The notes beneath the pieces are model-generated. The model was not told the DNA's origin. It made no database searches and saw only the letters and a program-made list of their open reading frames with translations. A stretch of 64,000 nucleotides of DNA from an uncultured Parvularculaceae bacterium (GTDB lineage: Bacteria > Pseudomonadota > Alphaproteobacteria > Caulobacterales > Parvularculaceae), in assembly GCA_947259375.1 (NCBI GenBank), contig CAMYLZ010000022.1:146456-210455 (forward strand), in the 5' to 3' direction. The position numbers were made by a program, and so were the translations under genes. How positions within the stretch are numbered: position 1 is the stretch's first letter; the number at the start of each line of letters is the position of its first letter. This document shows positions 43,376 to 53,549 of the stretch, in pieces.

Positions 43376-44148
43376 TCGCGCTGGCGTGGTCGCAAGGCTT
43401 CGCGCAAGGAACAGCCAGCCCTGCCGATGTTCAGGAGATCGTCAACAAGGCGAGCGCCGCCGCCTATTATCAAGGCACAAACGGGCGCGCGACTGTGCAT
43501 ATGTCCATCAAGGATGCGCAAGGTCGCGAGCGCACGCGCGACTTTGTCATTCTGCGCAAGAACATCGATGACGTCGACAATGGCGAGCAACGGTTTTACG
43601 TATTTTTCAAGCGGCCTGCAGACGTCAACAAGACATCGTTTCTCGTCTGGAAACACGCTGACGCCGAGGATGACCGCTGGCTCTATCTGCCCGCTCTCGA
43701 CCTTGTCAAACGCATCGCGCCGTCGGACGAACGCACCAGCTTTGTCGGCTCGCACTTTTTTTACGAAGACGTTTCCGGGCGGGGACCGGAAGAAGACACC
43801 CATGTCCTGGAGGAAGAGACCGCCGATTACTTCATCGTCCGCTCGACGCCAAAGGCTCCTTCCGCCGTCGAATTCGCCAGGTACAAAAACTGGATCCACA
43901 AATCGACTTTTATCCCTGTACAGACGCAATATTACGATGCCGCCGGCGAAGTATTTCGCACCTATGCGGCCGTCTCCGTCGAAACAATCGACGGCCACTC
44001 AACTGTCGTGCAATCCTCAATGACCGATACGCGCATAGGCGGGACGACACACATGCAATATTCCGATGTCGCATATGACGTCGACCTGCCTAACGATATT
44101 TTCACCGAACGCTATTTACGCAATCCGCCGCTCCGGCATATCCGATAA
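43339..44148 (+). CDS. Outer membrane lipoprotein-sorting (LolA-like) periplasmic protein
   Basis: 269 aa. A signal peptide (MLAKPLIAAGAMIALAWSQGFAQ) is followed by a LolA/LolB-like half-barrel: FVILRKNIDDVDNGEQRFYV, WKHADAEDDRWLYLPAL, ARYKNWIHKSTFIP. It overlaps the exporter gene by 37 bp (AAAGGA ribosome site inside that gene). Proteins of this type (often labelled outer membrane lipoprotein-sorting protein) commonly accompany RND exporters and barrels. It probably shuttles a hydrophobic ligand across the periplasm. Confidence 0.88.
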   Translation: MLAKPLIAAGAMIALAWSQGFAQGTASPADVQEIVNKASAAAYYQGTNGRATVHMSIKDAQGRERTRDFVILRKNIDDVDNGEQRFYVFFKRPADVNKTSFLVWKHADAEDDRWLYLPALDLVKRIAPSDERTSFVGSHFFYEDVSGRGPEEDTHVLEEETADYFIVRSTPKAPSAVEFARYKNWIHKSTFIPVQTQYYDAAGEVFRTYAAVSVETIDGHSTVVQSSMTDTRIGGTTHMQYSDVAYDVDLPNDIFTERYLRNPPLRHIR

Positions 44149-45590
44149 TGACGAACTGGCGCGCGCATATGATGGCGACCGCCATAGTGACGGCGCTGTC
44201 GGCAATCGGGCCAGCGCTGGCGCAGGAGCCGCCCCCCCTGCCCGCCGGATTGTCGCCGGCGGAAACAAGTGGCGATAGAGAGCAAACAGACGAGCCGGTT
44301 CCCAATCCGCCAGCGCTTCCGGCTGATCTCGACGCTGCAACGCCTGCGGACCGGGCGCCGGAAAAAGGAACGCGCAAACCACCCTCGCCCCCGCTCGGGC
44401 TTACCGGTTTTATAGATGCGCGTTCAGGCGCGCGGATCATCGCCGACCCAACGCAGAAAACCCTGTCCATTGGCGAGCTGCGCGCCCAGCTCGGCCGCGA
44501 CGTCGAAACCAATATTGCGACCTTCCGTTTTGTCGGCGATTTTTTCTATGACCAAGTAGAAGATGTAAGCGACGCGGACATTGAAACCGGGCACGGTTTT
44601 TTCGACTTGCGCGAAGCCAACGCGCTCGTCCGACCGTTGCCTTTTCTGGACATCAAAGCCGGGCGTCAGATTCTTACCTGGGGCGTTGGCGACCTTGTTT
44701 TCATCAATGATCTGTTCCCGAAGGACTTTCGCTCATTTTTCATTGGCCGTGATGACGAATATCTGAAAGCGCCGTCGGATGCGATCCGATTGTCAGCGTT
44801 TTCAGAGATCGCCAATATTGAATTTGTCTATACGCCGCGCTTCGATGCCGACCGTTTCATCACCGGCGATCGAATTTCCTATTTCAATCCCGCGCTTCAA
44901 CGCCTTGCCGGACGCGATGCAATCATCGACGCGCAATCGCCGACAGAATGGTTCAAAGACGATGAACGCGCCGCGCGCATCTATCGGAGTGTCGCCGGTT
45001 ACGAGGTCGCGCTGTACGGCTATTCCGGTTACTGGAAAACGCCGGAAGGCGTGACCGCCGCCGGCCAGCCGTTTCATCCGCGCCTCGCTGTTCTCGGCGG
45101 CAGTCTTCGCGGGCCGCTAAAAGGCGGCCTCCTCACCGCCGAATTCGGCCATTATTTCAGCCGCGACGATTTGCGAGGCGACAACTCGCTAGTCCGCAAT
45201 GGCGAAACTCGATTTCTTGCCGGATATGAACGCGAGATCGCTTCAGAATTGACGGCGTCGGTGCAATATGTCGGCGAGTATATTTCAGATTACGGCGCGC
45301 TTGAAAGCGCGCTTGCCCCTGGCGCGACGGCGCCGGACCGGATGCGCCATCTCATAACATTGCGTTTGACCAAGCTCATGCTCAATCAAACCCTCACTCT
45401 ATCCGGATTCAACTATTGGAGCCCCAATGAACAGGACGGTTATTTCCGGTTTCGCGCCTCTTACAAATTAAGCGACGCCTGGCTGGCTGAAGCTGGCGGC
45501 AATATTTTCTATGGCGTCGATGAAGATACTTTCTTTGGCCAACTTGAAAACAATACCAATCTGTTCGTCGGCATCCGGCGCTATTTCTGA
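44148..45590 (+). CDS. Predicted outer-membrane beta-barrel protein
   Basis: 480 aa, starting in a TAATG overlap with the LolA-like gene. A signal peptide (ATAIVTALSAIGPALAQ) is followed by a Pro/Ala/Asp-rich linker (residues 30-85), then alternating polar/aromatic strands and a terminal Phe (IRRYF), the usual C-terminal outer-membrane insertion signature. The content resembles DUF1302/alginate-export-like barrels, though I cannot name the family firmly. With the exporter and the shuttle it would complete an inner-to-outer-membrane path for a lipid-like molecule. Confidence 0.8.
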   Translation: MTNWRAHMMATAIVTALSAIGPALAQEPPPLPAGLSPAETSGDREQTDEPVPNPPALPADLDAATPADRAPEKGTRKPPSPPLGLTGFIDARSGARIIADPTQKTLSIGELRAQLGRDVETNIATFRFVGDFFYDQVEDVSDADIETGHGFFDLREANALVRPLPFLDIKAGRQILTWGVGDLVFINDLFPKDFRSFFIGRDDEYLKAPSDAIRLSAFSEIANIEFVYTPRFDADRFITGDRISYFNPALQRLAGRDAIIDAQSPTEWFKDDERAARIYRSVAGYEVALYGYSGYWKTPEGVTAAGQPFHPRLAVLGGSLRGPLKGGLLTAEFGHYFSRDDLRGDNSLVRNGETRFLAGYEREIASELTASVQYVGEYISDYGALESALAPGATAPDRMRHLITLRLTKLMLNQTLTLSGFNYWSPNEQDGYFRFRASYKLSDAWLAEAGGNIFYGVDEDTFFGQLENNTNLFVGIRRYF

Positions 45591-45625
45591 TCCCGCTCCA
45601 CAATTCCCGAACACCGTGGAATGCA

Positions 45626-46489
45626 TTAGAACCGATTTAGCGGCAATTTCAGATAAGACACGCCATTATCCTCCGCTGGCGGCAACGCGCCCGCTCGAAT
45701 ATTGACCTGCACCGATGGCAAGATTAACCGCGGTATCGACAACGTCGCATCCCGTTCTTCGCGCATTTTTGCGAAATCTTCCCTAGGGACGCCGCCGCCG
45801 AGATGGATGTTGTTCGCTTTTTCGTCAGCGACGGTGGTTTCCCATTTGAATTCGTCGCGGCCCGGCGCCTTGTAGTCGTGACACAGGAACAAGCGTGTCT
45901 CCGGCGGCAATCGGAAAATCTTTTGAATGGACTGGTAAAGCGTCGCGGCGTCGCCGCCCGGAAAATCCGCTCTGGCCGTGCCATAGTCCGGCATGAACAG
46001 CGTATCACCCACAAAAGCCGCATCGTCGATCACATAGGTCACGCAAGCCGGCGTATGGCCGGGCGTGTGCATGACATTCACTTCCAGCTCGCCAATCTGA
46101 AAGCGTTCCCCATCCTCGAACAGCCGGTCGAATTGCGAACCATCCGGTTGAAATGTCGGCTCCAGATTGAATATTTTCTTGAAAACGCGTTGCACATCCT
46201 TGATGTGCGCGCCAATGCCGGTCTTGCCGCCCAGCTTTTCTTTCAGATAAGGCGCCGCGCTGAGATGGTCGGCATGGGCGTGCGTTTCCAAGATCCATTC
46301 GACCTCCAGATCCCGCCCTTGAATATAGCCGATCACCTGATCGGCTGAGCGCGTCGAGGTGCGTCCAGAGGCAGTTTCGAAGTCAAGCACCGAGTCAATA
46401 ATCGCGCATTTTCCTGTTTCGCGGTCGGAAACAATATGGGTTGCCGTATAAGTCGCTTCATCAAAAAAGGATTTAATCTGCGCGCCCAT
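45626..46489 (-). CDS. MBL-fold hydrolase, Blh/persulfide dioxygenase-like
   Basis: 287 aa from the ATG at 46489 (AAGGGAG upstream). Motif ETHAHADHLSAAPYL (HxHxDH), then MHTPGHTPACVTYV, VGDTLF and LCHDY supply the metal ligands. The layout with FETASGRTSTRSADQVIGYI resembles Blh and ETHE1-type sulfur dioxygenases, and BigR regulates such genes elsewhere. A BigR-type regulator lies 5 kb away, but I see no ATTC-N8-GAAT box directly upstream. Glyoxalase-like activity is an alternative. Confidence 0.85.
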   Translation of the reverse strand: MGAQIKSFFDEATYTATHIVSDRETGKCAIIDSVLDFETASGRTSTRSADQVIGYIQGRDLEVEWILETHAHADHLSAAPYLKEKLGGKTGIGAHIKDVQRVFKKIFNLEPTFQPDGSQFDRLFEDGERFQIGELEVNVMHTPGHTPACVTYVIDDAAFVGDTLFMPDYGTARADFPGGDAATLYQSIQKIFRLPPETRLFLCHDYKAPGRDEFKWETTVADEKANNIHLGGGVPREDFAKMREERDATLSIPRLILPSVQVNIRAGALPPAEDNGVSYLKLPLNRF

Positions 46490-46657
46490 TCCGTTTCTCC
46501 CTTGGTCCAATTTCAATATCAGCGCTTAACGCAGCGTCGCACAGCTTCGAACATGAATGGCGCCCAACAATTCTCGAGAAACCCGCAACGCCGGTCGGTC
46601 TCGCTTTCCTGCTGTGAACTGCGCAATCCGTTTTGCGCGTGCCAGTCAACCGGTTCC

Positions 46658-47389
46658 TTAAGGCGCCGAACGCTGATGCGACAATAACCACCTATATAAC
46701 TGCGGATCGTCATAGGTTCGCGTCCAGGCGTCGTGGCCGGTGTCTGGATAAAGCGTCATTCCCGGGGCGCCGCCGCAATCGCGGACAGCGTCAACCATCG
46801 ACTGATTGTCCGCTGCCAGAACGATGTCATCTTCTACGCCATGGAATGACCACACCGGCAACTCTTTGAACCGGCAAGCCTCGGCTGGATCACCATAGCC
46901 GCTGATCGGCGCAATGGCGGCAAAATAATCCGGATAAGCCGCCGCCGTATCCCAGGTTCCGTGCCCGCCTAGGCTAAGCCCGGTCAGATAGATGCGCCGA
47001 CGATCGACAGGCGCTTTTGCGATCGCATCTTCAATAATTGCGATGACTGTTTCAGGCCGCCAATGCGCGCCCTCAGGCAATTGCGGCGCGATAACAAAAA
47101 AGGGAAATGACGGGTCAGCCGCGGCCGCACCGAACGGACCATGATTCAGCACTAGGCGAAGGTCATCGCCGCGCTCGCCGCTGCCATGCAGGAAAACCAG
47201 CACTGGCCATTTTTCGGCCGACGCTGCTTCGCTACGGGGCCGGATCATCCAATACGCCATTTCCGCGCCGTCGGGCGACAGGTTGCGGACGACAGCAGCC
47301 GACTTGTCCAAATCGTCATATGGCGCGGCAAGGACGTGCCCGAACATTGCAGCCAGCATGAAACAAAAAACCGCGCCTGAACGCCGCAT
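46658..47389 (-). CDS. Secreted alpha/beta-hydrolase (esterase/prolyl oligopeptidase-like)
   Basis: 243 aa from the ATG at 47389; the start is chosen because a signal peptide follows (SGAVFCFMLAAMFGHVLA). A longer frame would begin at 47455. Catalytic elements: oxyanion FLHGSGERGDD, nucleophile GLSLGGHGTW (G-x-S-x-G), the Asp in WSFHGVEDD, and the His in PDTGHDAW. It resembles predicted secreted phospholipase/carboxylesterase proteins. No operon partner; the MBL gene ends 169 bp away on the same strand. Confidence 0.85.
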   Translation of the reverse strand: MRRSGAVFCFMLAAMFGHVLAAPYDDLDKSAAVVRNLSPDGAEMAYWMIRPRSEAASAEKWPVLVFLHGSGERGDDLRLVLNHGPFGAAAADPSFPFFVIAPQLPEGAHWRPETVIAIIEDAIAKAPVDRRRIYLTGLSLGGHGTWDTAAAYPDYFAAIAPISGYGDPAEACRFKELPVWSFHGVEDDIVLAADNQSMVDAVRDCGGAPGMTLYPDTGHDAWTRTYDDPQLYRWLLSHQRSAP

Positions 47390-47786
47390 AACGCATGTCG
47401 CATACTCGATCGCGGCGCGCTCTCGCGCCAGCCTTAAGAACCAACTCTTCAACATCGCTTTCCAAACCGATTATCGATCTCAACGCAGCCGGCAAGACAA
47501 ACGCCTCAAACCAGCCTGGCGCATCATTGATGCGACCGGTGGCGAGGGCAAGAGCCCGCCGCATTCCGATTCAAGCACCGATTCAACTGCCGGCGGCGAA
47601 GTCCGGCGCGGCGACGCCCCGCCCCGCAAAGGCCTGCGCTGCAATGGCCTGCGCCACAAAGACCTGCCCCACCCCTATTGACCTCGCGGACTGCACCGAC
47701 CATATACCGAACGTTCGGTATATTCACTTTAAATTGCTCGCGCAGCGGAAAATCGAAAATCGCGCCGACAAGAATTGGAGATTGCG
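47390..47786. other. 397-bp region with a short tandem repeat and the DJ-1 promoter
   Basis: Overlapping frames exist, but none has a convincing start. At 47621-47665 there are three imperfect 15-bp units (GCCCCGCAAAGGCCT, GCGCTGCAATGGCCT, GCGCCACAAAGACCT). Further right are a promoter (TTGACC at 47678-47683 with TATACC 19 bp on, or CATATA 17 bp on) and the TetR-type palindrome. Confidence 0.5.
47702..47723. promoter_or_regulatory. Perfect 22-bp palindrome, TetR-type operator before the DJ-1 gene
   Basis: The half-site ATATACCGAAC is followed directly by its exact complement. The core ACCGA-N4-TCGGT recurs at 49891-49904 and, in weaker form, at 49943-49956, both next to a TetR gene. It overlaps the -10 region of the probable DJ-1 promoter, so repression is expected. 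Confidence 0.78.
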
Positions 47787-48413
47787 ATGAAACGCGTTCT
47801 TTTGTTACTCGCTGACGGGTTTGAACCTCTGGAGGCGGCCGGTTTTACGGATGTCCTTGGTTGGGCGAATATCGATGGCGAGGAGGAGATCGAACTGGTC
47901 TCCGCGTCGCTAAGGTCACCCGTCAAGGCCACTTTCGGATTCTCAGTGATCCCGAACAGCTTGCTGTCCGAGCTTAATCTTGGTGACTTTGACGCGCTCG
48001 CATTGCCAGGCGGGTTCGAGGGCGCCGGCTTTTACAATGACGCCTATAGCGACGAATTCCAGAACGTAATACGCCATTTCGAGAAAGCGAAAAAACCCAT
48101 CGCTTCAGTCTGCGTTGCGTCATTGGCTCTTGGCAAAGCCGGTGTCCTGAACGGTCGGCGCGCGACAGTATACCATCAGCTTGGCGGCAAGCGGCGAGAC
48201 GAGCTATGCGCATTCGGCGCAAATTTTGTTGACAATGCCGTCGTCAAAGACGGCTCCTTGATCACCTCGACCGGACCGGGAACCGGCATCGAGGTTGCGT
48301 TCGAATTGCTGGAAGACTTAACGTCGCCCGCAAACGTTCAACATATACGCAAACTGATGCGGTGCCCAAAACCGGACCAGTCATGGCGCACCACGCCGCA
48401 AGTCGAGTCCTAG
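47787..48413 (+). CDS. DJ-1/PfpI family protein
   Basis: 208 aa from the ATG at 47787 (GGAGATTGCG upstream). It starts MKRVLLLLADGFEPLEAAGF; the Glu is the conserved E18-like residue. The reactive Cys is in IASVCVASLAL, the nucleophile elbow. Members act as glyoxalase III, deglycase-like or chaperone proteins in carbonyl and oxidative stress. It lies downstream of a TetR-type operator shared with a TetR/DsrE-type pair 2 kb away, which suggests induction by an electrophile. Confidence 0.9.
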   Translation: MKRVLLLLADGFEPLEAAGFTDVLGWANIDGEEEIELVSASLRSPVKATFGFSVIPNSLLSELNLGDFDALALPGGFEGAGFYNDAYSDEFQNVIRHFEKAKKPIASVCVASLALGKAGVLNGRRATVYHQLGGKRRDELCAFGANFVDNAVVKDGSLITSTGPGTGIEVAFELLEDLTSPANVQHIRKLMRCPKPDQSWRTTPQVES

Positions 48414-48507
48414 AAAACCAATCGGCGGAACTTTGTCGGCGTCAAATCACCGCCGCAGTGATAATTCCGGCGAGCTGGTCTGGCGGGAATTTCGCGCTGA
48501 AACCGGC

Positions 48508-49410
48508 TTATGGATTATAAGGCGACGCCTCGTCAAACCGCCAAGTATAACCATGCGCCAGCGGGGCGATGGCCCAACCAAGAAGGCGGAAGCGCCACCA
48601 GCGCTCCTCGCCCGGCTCTTTACCCGCGCCGAGATCGAGTTCCACACGGCCCGTCATTTGCAACTGGCGTGAATTTTCAAAATCCACAAAAACGAGACCG
48701 GCGCGCGGGTTAAGCGCGAAATTTCCCAATGTCCCGAACATGGAATTACCAGGGTAATCCGGTACATGAATGACGCCGTCTATGATTTGTAGAAACCCGG
48801 GCTTGCCGCCGCGATGGGAGACATCCGCATTTCCGCCGGGATATGCGCTCGCAACGAAGAACGTGTCGGCCGTTAAAACCCAATCCTCTAGCTGTCCGTC
48901 CCAATCGGTACCTGTAATTATTTCACTGCGCGCGGTCGCTCGCCCATCCCCTTGCAGTTCCCGGCGCTGGATATATTTCGGACAATTCGGAAATGCCTGA
49001 TCGACCGCCAAACGCAATTCACCGCTCGCGATCTCCGTCACCCGGCCATTGACCCGAAGGCGCCGCCGCGTTTCCAGCTCAATAAAAAGAAGGCCAAAAT
49101 GATCGCCGACATTGATCGCCGCGCCTTCTCTTGCTTTCGAAGCCTCGCGCAGCCCCTCGCCGATCGCCAATGTCACGAACCTGCCCTCGTCATCGGATTG
49201 CGCAAACCCCTGCGGCCCCGTCACGAATGACGCCCAGATATCGCCGCCCGGCGCCGACCGGCCAAGCACGCAATGCTTTTGCTGACCGACAAATAGCCGG
49301 GCGCCTTTTGGGATTTTGTCGGCGATCAGGCGGCCATGACGGATCGCGATGTTGCGCTCGCCGGCCTGTTCTTGCACCGCGCGTTCGCCTTCATGAAACG
49401 GATCAGACAT
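48508..49410 (-). CDS. Pyridoxamine 5'-phosphate oxidase-family (PNPOx-like) flavoprotein
   Basis: 300 aa from the ATG at 49410 (the frame opens at 49422). It begins MSDPFHEGERAVQEQAGE, as in many PNPOx-like proteins often found fused to ferredoxin reductases. Two split-barrel halves are visible (residues about 35-120 and 190-270), each with an FMN-type entry such as DHFGLLFIELETRRRLRVNG and FALNPRAGLVFVDFENSR. Cofactor may be FMN, F420 or haem. No ribosome site is clear. It may be co-transcribed with the upstream DsrE-like gene, whose stop lies 78 bp before its start on the same strand. Confidence 0.85.
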   Translation of the reverse strand: MSDPFHEGERAVQEQAGERNIAIRHGRLIADKIPKGARLFVGQQKHCVLGRSAPGGDIWASFVTGPQGFAQSDDEGRFVTLAIGEGLREASKAREGAAINVGDHFGLLFIELETRRRLRVNGRVTEIASGELRLAVDQAFPNCPKYIQRRELQGDGRATARSEIITGTDWDGQLEDWVLTADTFFVASAYPGGNADVSHRGGKPGFLQIIDGVIHVPDYPGNSMFGTLGNFALNPRAGLVFVDFENSRQLQMTGRVELDLGAGKEPGEERWWRFRLLGWAIAPLAHGYTWRFDEASPYNP

Positions 49411-49488
49411 TTTAAATATCATTTTTTGGAATTGCGGCGGCGCATAAAATACGCCGCCGCAAAAGATACCGGACTTCGCTCGCGACGA

Positions 49489-49866
49489 TTAGAACGTCAG
49501 GAGGCGATAGCCTTCATCGAGATATTTCGACAAATCGATGATGCCGGAGGTGCCGGGGATCGCTTTTTCATTCACCAGCTTCAGGCCAGATTCCCGAACA
49601 TCATCGGCGGCGCCAAAAACGTCGGCGCAACCGCCGCACACGCCGGCGACAGTGTCTTTTACCGCTTCGTAAAGCGCATGCGCCGGATGGTCCGGTTTCA
49701 CAATCTCGCTGGCCCAGCGCACGCCCGCGCCCTGGAAAATCAGCTCAACCGTTTGGTTCTTTTCTTTCAGTTCATAAGCGACGAACATCGCGTTAAACAG
49801 GCGGCCGACGGCTTCGTCACCGCCGCTTTTCGGGTCAGCAAGGACAACGATCGCTGTTTTGGACAT
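49489..49866 (-). CDS. DsrE/DsrF-like family protein
   Basis: 125 aa. It starts KTAIVVLADPKSGGDEAVGRL, an alpha/beta fold with LIFQGAGVRWASEI in the middle. Two Cys in AGVCGGCADVFGAAD sit where sulfurtransferase relatives have their active Cys. The start has GGAGACCTC directly before it. Its upstream region has a TetR-type operator (49891-49904) just after a GATAAT -10-like sequence. It probably handles sulfur or thiol transfer in a stress response, together with the DJ-1 and PNPOx-like proteins. Confidence 0.85.
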   Translation of the reverse strand: MSKTAIVVLADPKSGGDEAVGRLFNAMFVAYELKEKNQTVELIFQGAGVRWASEIVKPDHPAHALYEAVKDTVAGVCGGCADVFGAADDVRESGLKLVNEKAIPGTSGIIDLSKYLDEGYRLLTF

Positions 49867-49890
49867 GAGGTCTCCATAATTTAAAATATT

Positions 49891-49956
49891 ACCGATCGTT
49901 CGGTTATTATCTCACCGGCCGAACCTGATCAATTGATATTTTACCGATCGTTTGGC
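49891..49956. promoter_or_regulatory. Two TetR-type operators in the divergent DsrE/TetR promoter region
   Basis: ACCGATCGTTCGGT at 49891-49904 (ACCGA-N4-TCGGT) and ACCGATCGTTTGGC at 49943-49956, the latter with two changes. The second lies between TTGATA (49933-49938) and a TATGAA -10-like sequence (49958-49963) of the probable tetR promoter. Together they fit autoregulation of the TetR gene and control of the DsrE gene. Confidence 0.72.
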
Positions 49957-49989
49957 ATATGAATTCACAATGCCATCAGGAGATCGCCT

Positions 49990-50571
49990 ATGCCGCGCCC
50001 GCCCACCATTGACGACAAAGCGTTGTTGGAGAGATTGAGCGGCGTGTTTCGCGATGTCGGATATGACGGCGCGTCGCTGGCGCTCTTGTCAGACGCGACG
50101 GGCCTTCAAAAAGCGAGCCTTTACCACCGCTTCCCCGGCGGGAAGGAGCAAATGGCTAAAGAAGTGCTCCTTGATGCAAGGAGCTGGCTGACGGAGAATA
50201 TTCTCCTCCCTCTCGCAGCGGATGGGCCAGCCCAAGAGAGCATCCAGACGATGATCAAAAGCATCAATCGGTTTTACGCCGGCGGAAAACAAGCCTGCCT
50301 GTTGAACATGCTATCATCGCCGCATATTCACCAAGGCCCGTTCTCGAACCTTATAAAAGAGATATTCGGCGCATGGATTTCCGCGCTTGCCGATGTCGTC
50401 GCAACAACCGGCTTCGATAAAAAGGAAGCGCGCATGCGCGCGGAGCGGGCAATCGCGCTGCTTCATGGAAGTCTTGTCATGGCCCGCGGCATGGGAACGA
50501 CAAAGCCGTTTCGCGACATGCTGGGCCGTCTCCCAGCCGAGTTGCTGGGCGATGGCGCTCCAACCCGTTGA
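49990..50571 (+). CDS. TetR family regulator (LmrA/YxaF-like)
   Basis: 193 aa. The N-terminal helix-turn-helix is GASLALLSDATGLQKASLYHRFPGGKEQM. The C-terminal region (KQACLLNMLSSP...GSLVMARGMGTTKPF) resembles the LmrA/YxaF subgroup. The start at 49990 follows AGGAGATCGCCT. The Cys in KQACLLN could be a reactive sensor, as in the electrophile-sensing NemR. It is the probable binder of the three ACCGA-N4-TCGGT-like operators here and so controls itself, the DsrE gene and the DJ-1 gene. Confidence 0.88.
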   Translation: MPRPPTIDDKALLERLSGVFRDVGYDGASLALLSDATGLQKASLYHRFPGGKEQMAKEVLLDARSWLTENILLPLAADGPAQESIQTMIKSINRFYAGGKQACLLNMLSSPHIHQGPFSNLIKEIFGAWISALADVVATTGFDKKEARMRAERAIALLHGSLVMARGMGTTKPFRDMLGRLPAELLGDGAPTR

Positions 50572-50590
50572 AGCGGTAAACGCCCGCGCC

Positions 50591-52039
<1,449 letters not shown>

Positions 52040-52047
52040 TTAGAGCC

Positions 52048-53529
52048 TCAATGCGCACGCTGCCGTGAGGCGAGCATTGAATAGGCGGCGCCGGCGACGA
52101 AAAACCCGACAAACCAGGCGTAAGTGTAAATCCCGGAAAAAGCCGCCGGAACCGATGCCAGCGCGCCGGCCGCATGCAAGAAACCGGGAATATTAGGCGC
52201 GACGCCGATTACGAACGCCAGGAGCCCTGCATGATTCCATCCCTGCCGGGCCGAATAGGCGCCGTCCAGCTTGTAAAACTCGCTGACATTCAACCGCCGC
52301 CCGCGCACCAGAAAATAGTCGGCAATGAGTATGCCCGCAATAGGCCCCAATAACGCTGAATAGCCAACCAGCCAGGTAAAAATATATGCGCCGGCGTCTT
52401 CAACCAACCGCCAGGGAAAGATCGCAATGCCGATGCCCGCCGTAACATAACCGCCCATGCGGAACGATATTTTTGACGGCGCCAGGTTTGAAAACCCGTA
52501 AGCCGGCGCAACGACATTCGCGGCGAGATTTGTCGTCAGCGTCGCGATTACCAACGCCGCCAGCGCGACGATGATTGCGACCCCGCCCATGCGACCGGCA
52601 AGCTCAACCGGGTTCCAGACAGCCTCGCCATAAATAACGACGGTCGCCGACGTCACCGCAACGGAAACAAACGCGAAAATCGCCATCGGAATCGGCAGAC
52701 CCAACGCCTGTCCGAGAATTTGCGCCCGCTGGCTCTTCGCATAGCGTGTGAAATCCGGAATATTGAGCGCCATGGTCGCCCAGAAACCGACCATGCCCGT
52801 TAATGAGATGAAGAAAACACTCCAGAACTGGCCTTCTTTTTCACCGCCCTCGACAAATTGCGACGGAGCCGACAGCATTTCACCGAAGCCGCCAGCCGCC
52901 ATGTATGCCCAGATCAGCAAGACGAACGCCATCCCCAGCAGAAAAGGCGCAGCGAGAACCTCCAGCCAGCGAATTGATTCCGTCCCGTTACGGATAAAAT
53001 AAAGATGCATCGCCCAGAATACCAGGAAGCAGACTGTCTGTGCGCCATCAATTCCAAGGATCGGTATAGGCGCGCCGATAAACGCGTCAGCCGTCAGCGT
53101 ATTCAGGATGACGTAAATCGCCGATCCGCCGACCCATGTATTAATCCCGAACCAACCGCAAGCGACAAGCCCGCGCGCAACCGCCGGTATTTTTGCGCCA
53201 TGCGGGCCGAATGCCGAGCGAAGCAACACCGGAAACGGGACGCCGTATTTCGCGCCCATATGCCCGATCAGGACCATCGGCGCCAAAACGATTATATTGC
53301 CGAGAAAAACCGTGAGGACCGCCTGGAACCAGTTCATCCCAGCGGCAATCAAACCGCCCGCGAGCAGATAGGTGGGCACGCATGCAACCATCGCCACCCA
53401 TAGCGATGCATAAGCCTGCGCATTCCAGCTTCGCGCGCTGGCCGGAACCGGCGCGAGATCTTCGTTCCACAAATCAGCGCTGTAACCGGCGCTCGCTGTG
53501 TCGCCAATCGGGACGATGCTTTCCGCCAT
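52048..53529 (-). CDS. NCS1 family nucleobase permease
   Basis: 493 aa from the ATG at 53529 (AAGAGA upstream). About 12 transmembrane segments; the first two are ASLWVAMVACVPTYLLAGGL and FQAVLTVFLGNIIVLAPMV, with NIPDFTRYAKSQRAQ typical of the NCS1 (cytosine/purine/uracil/allantoin) family. WFGINTWVGGSAIY matches the substrate-binding helix. Substrate probably uracil, thymine or dihydropyrimidine, from the operon around it. Inner membrane. Confidence 0.9.
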   Translation of the reverse strand: MAESIVPIGDTASAGYSADLWNEDLAPVPASARSWNAQAYASLWVAMVACVPTYLLAGGLIAAGMNWFQAVLTVFLGNIIVLAPMVLIGHMGAKYGVPFPVLLRSAFGPHGAKIPAVARGLVACGWFGINTWVGGSAIYVILNTLTADAFIGAPIPILGIDGAQTVCFLVFWAMHLYFIRNGTESIRWLEVLAAPFLLGMAFVLLIWAYMAAGGFGEMLSAPSQFVEGGEKEGQFWSVFFISLTGMVGFWATMALNIPDFTRYAKSQRAQILGQALGLPIPMAIFAFVSVAVTSATVVIYGEAVWNPVELAGRMGGVAIIVALAALVIATLTTNLAANVVAPAYGFSNLAPSKISFRMGGYVTAGIGIAIFPWRLVEDAGAYIFTWLVGYSALLGPIAGILIADYFLVRGRRLNVSEFYKLDGAYSARQGWNHAGLLAFVIGVAPNIPGFLHAAGALASVPAAFSGIYTYAWFVGFFVAGAAYSMLASRQRAH

Positions 53530-53549
53530 AGATTCTCTTTTCAACAGGT

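Noticed and set aside
47524..47727. Minus-strand ORF with repeats such as GAGLCGAGHCSAGLC
   Set aside because: The repeats come from the 15-bp tandem units and no good start or ribosome site exists; it overlaps the DJ-1 promoter palindrome.
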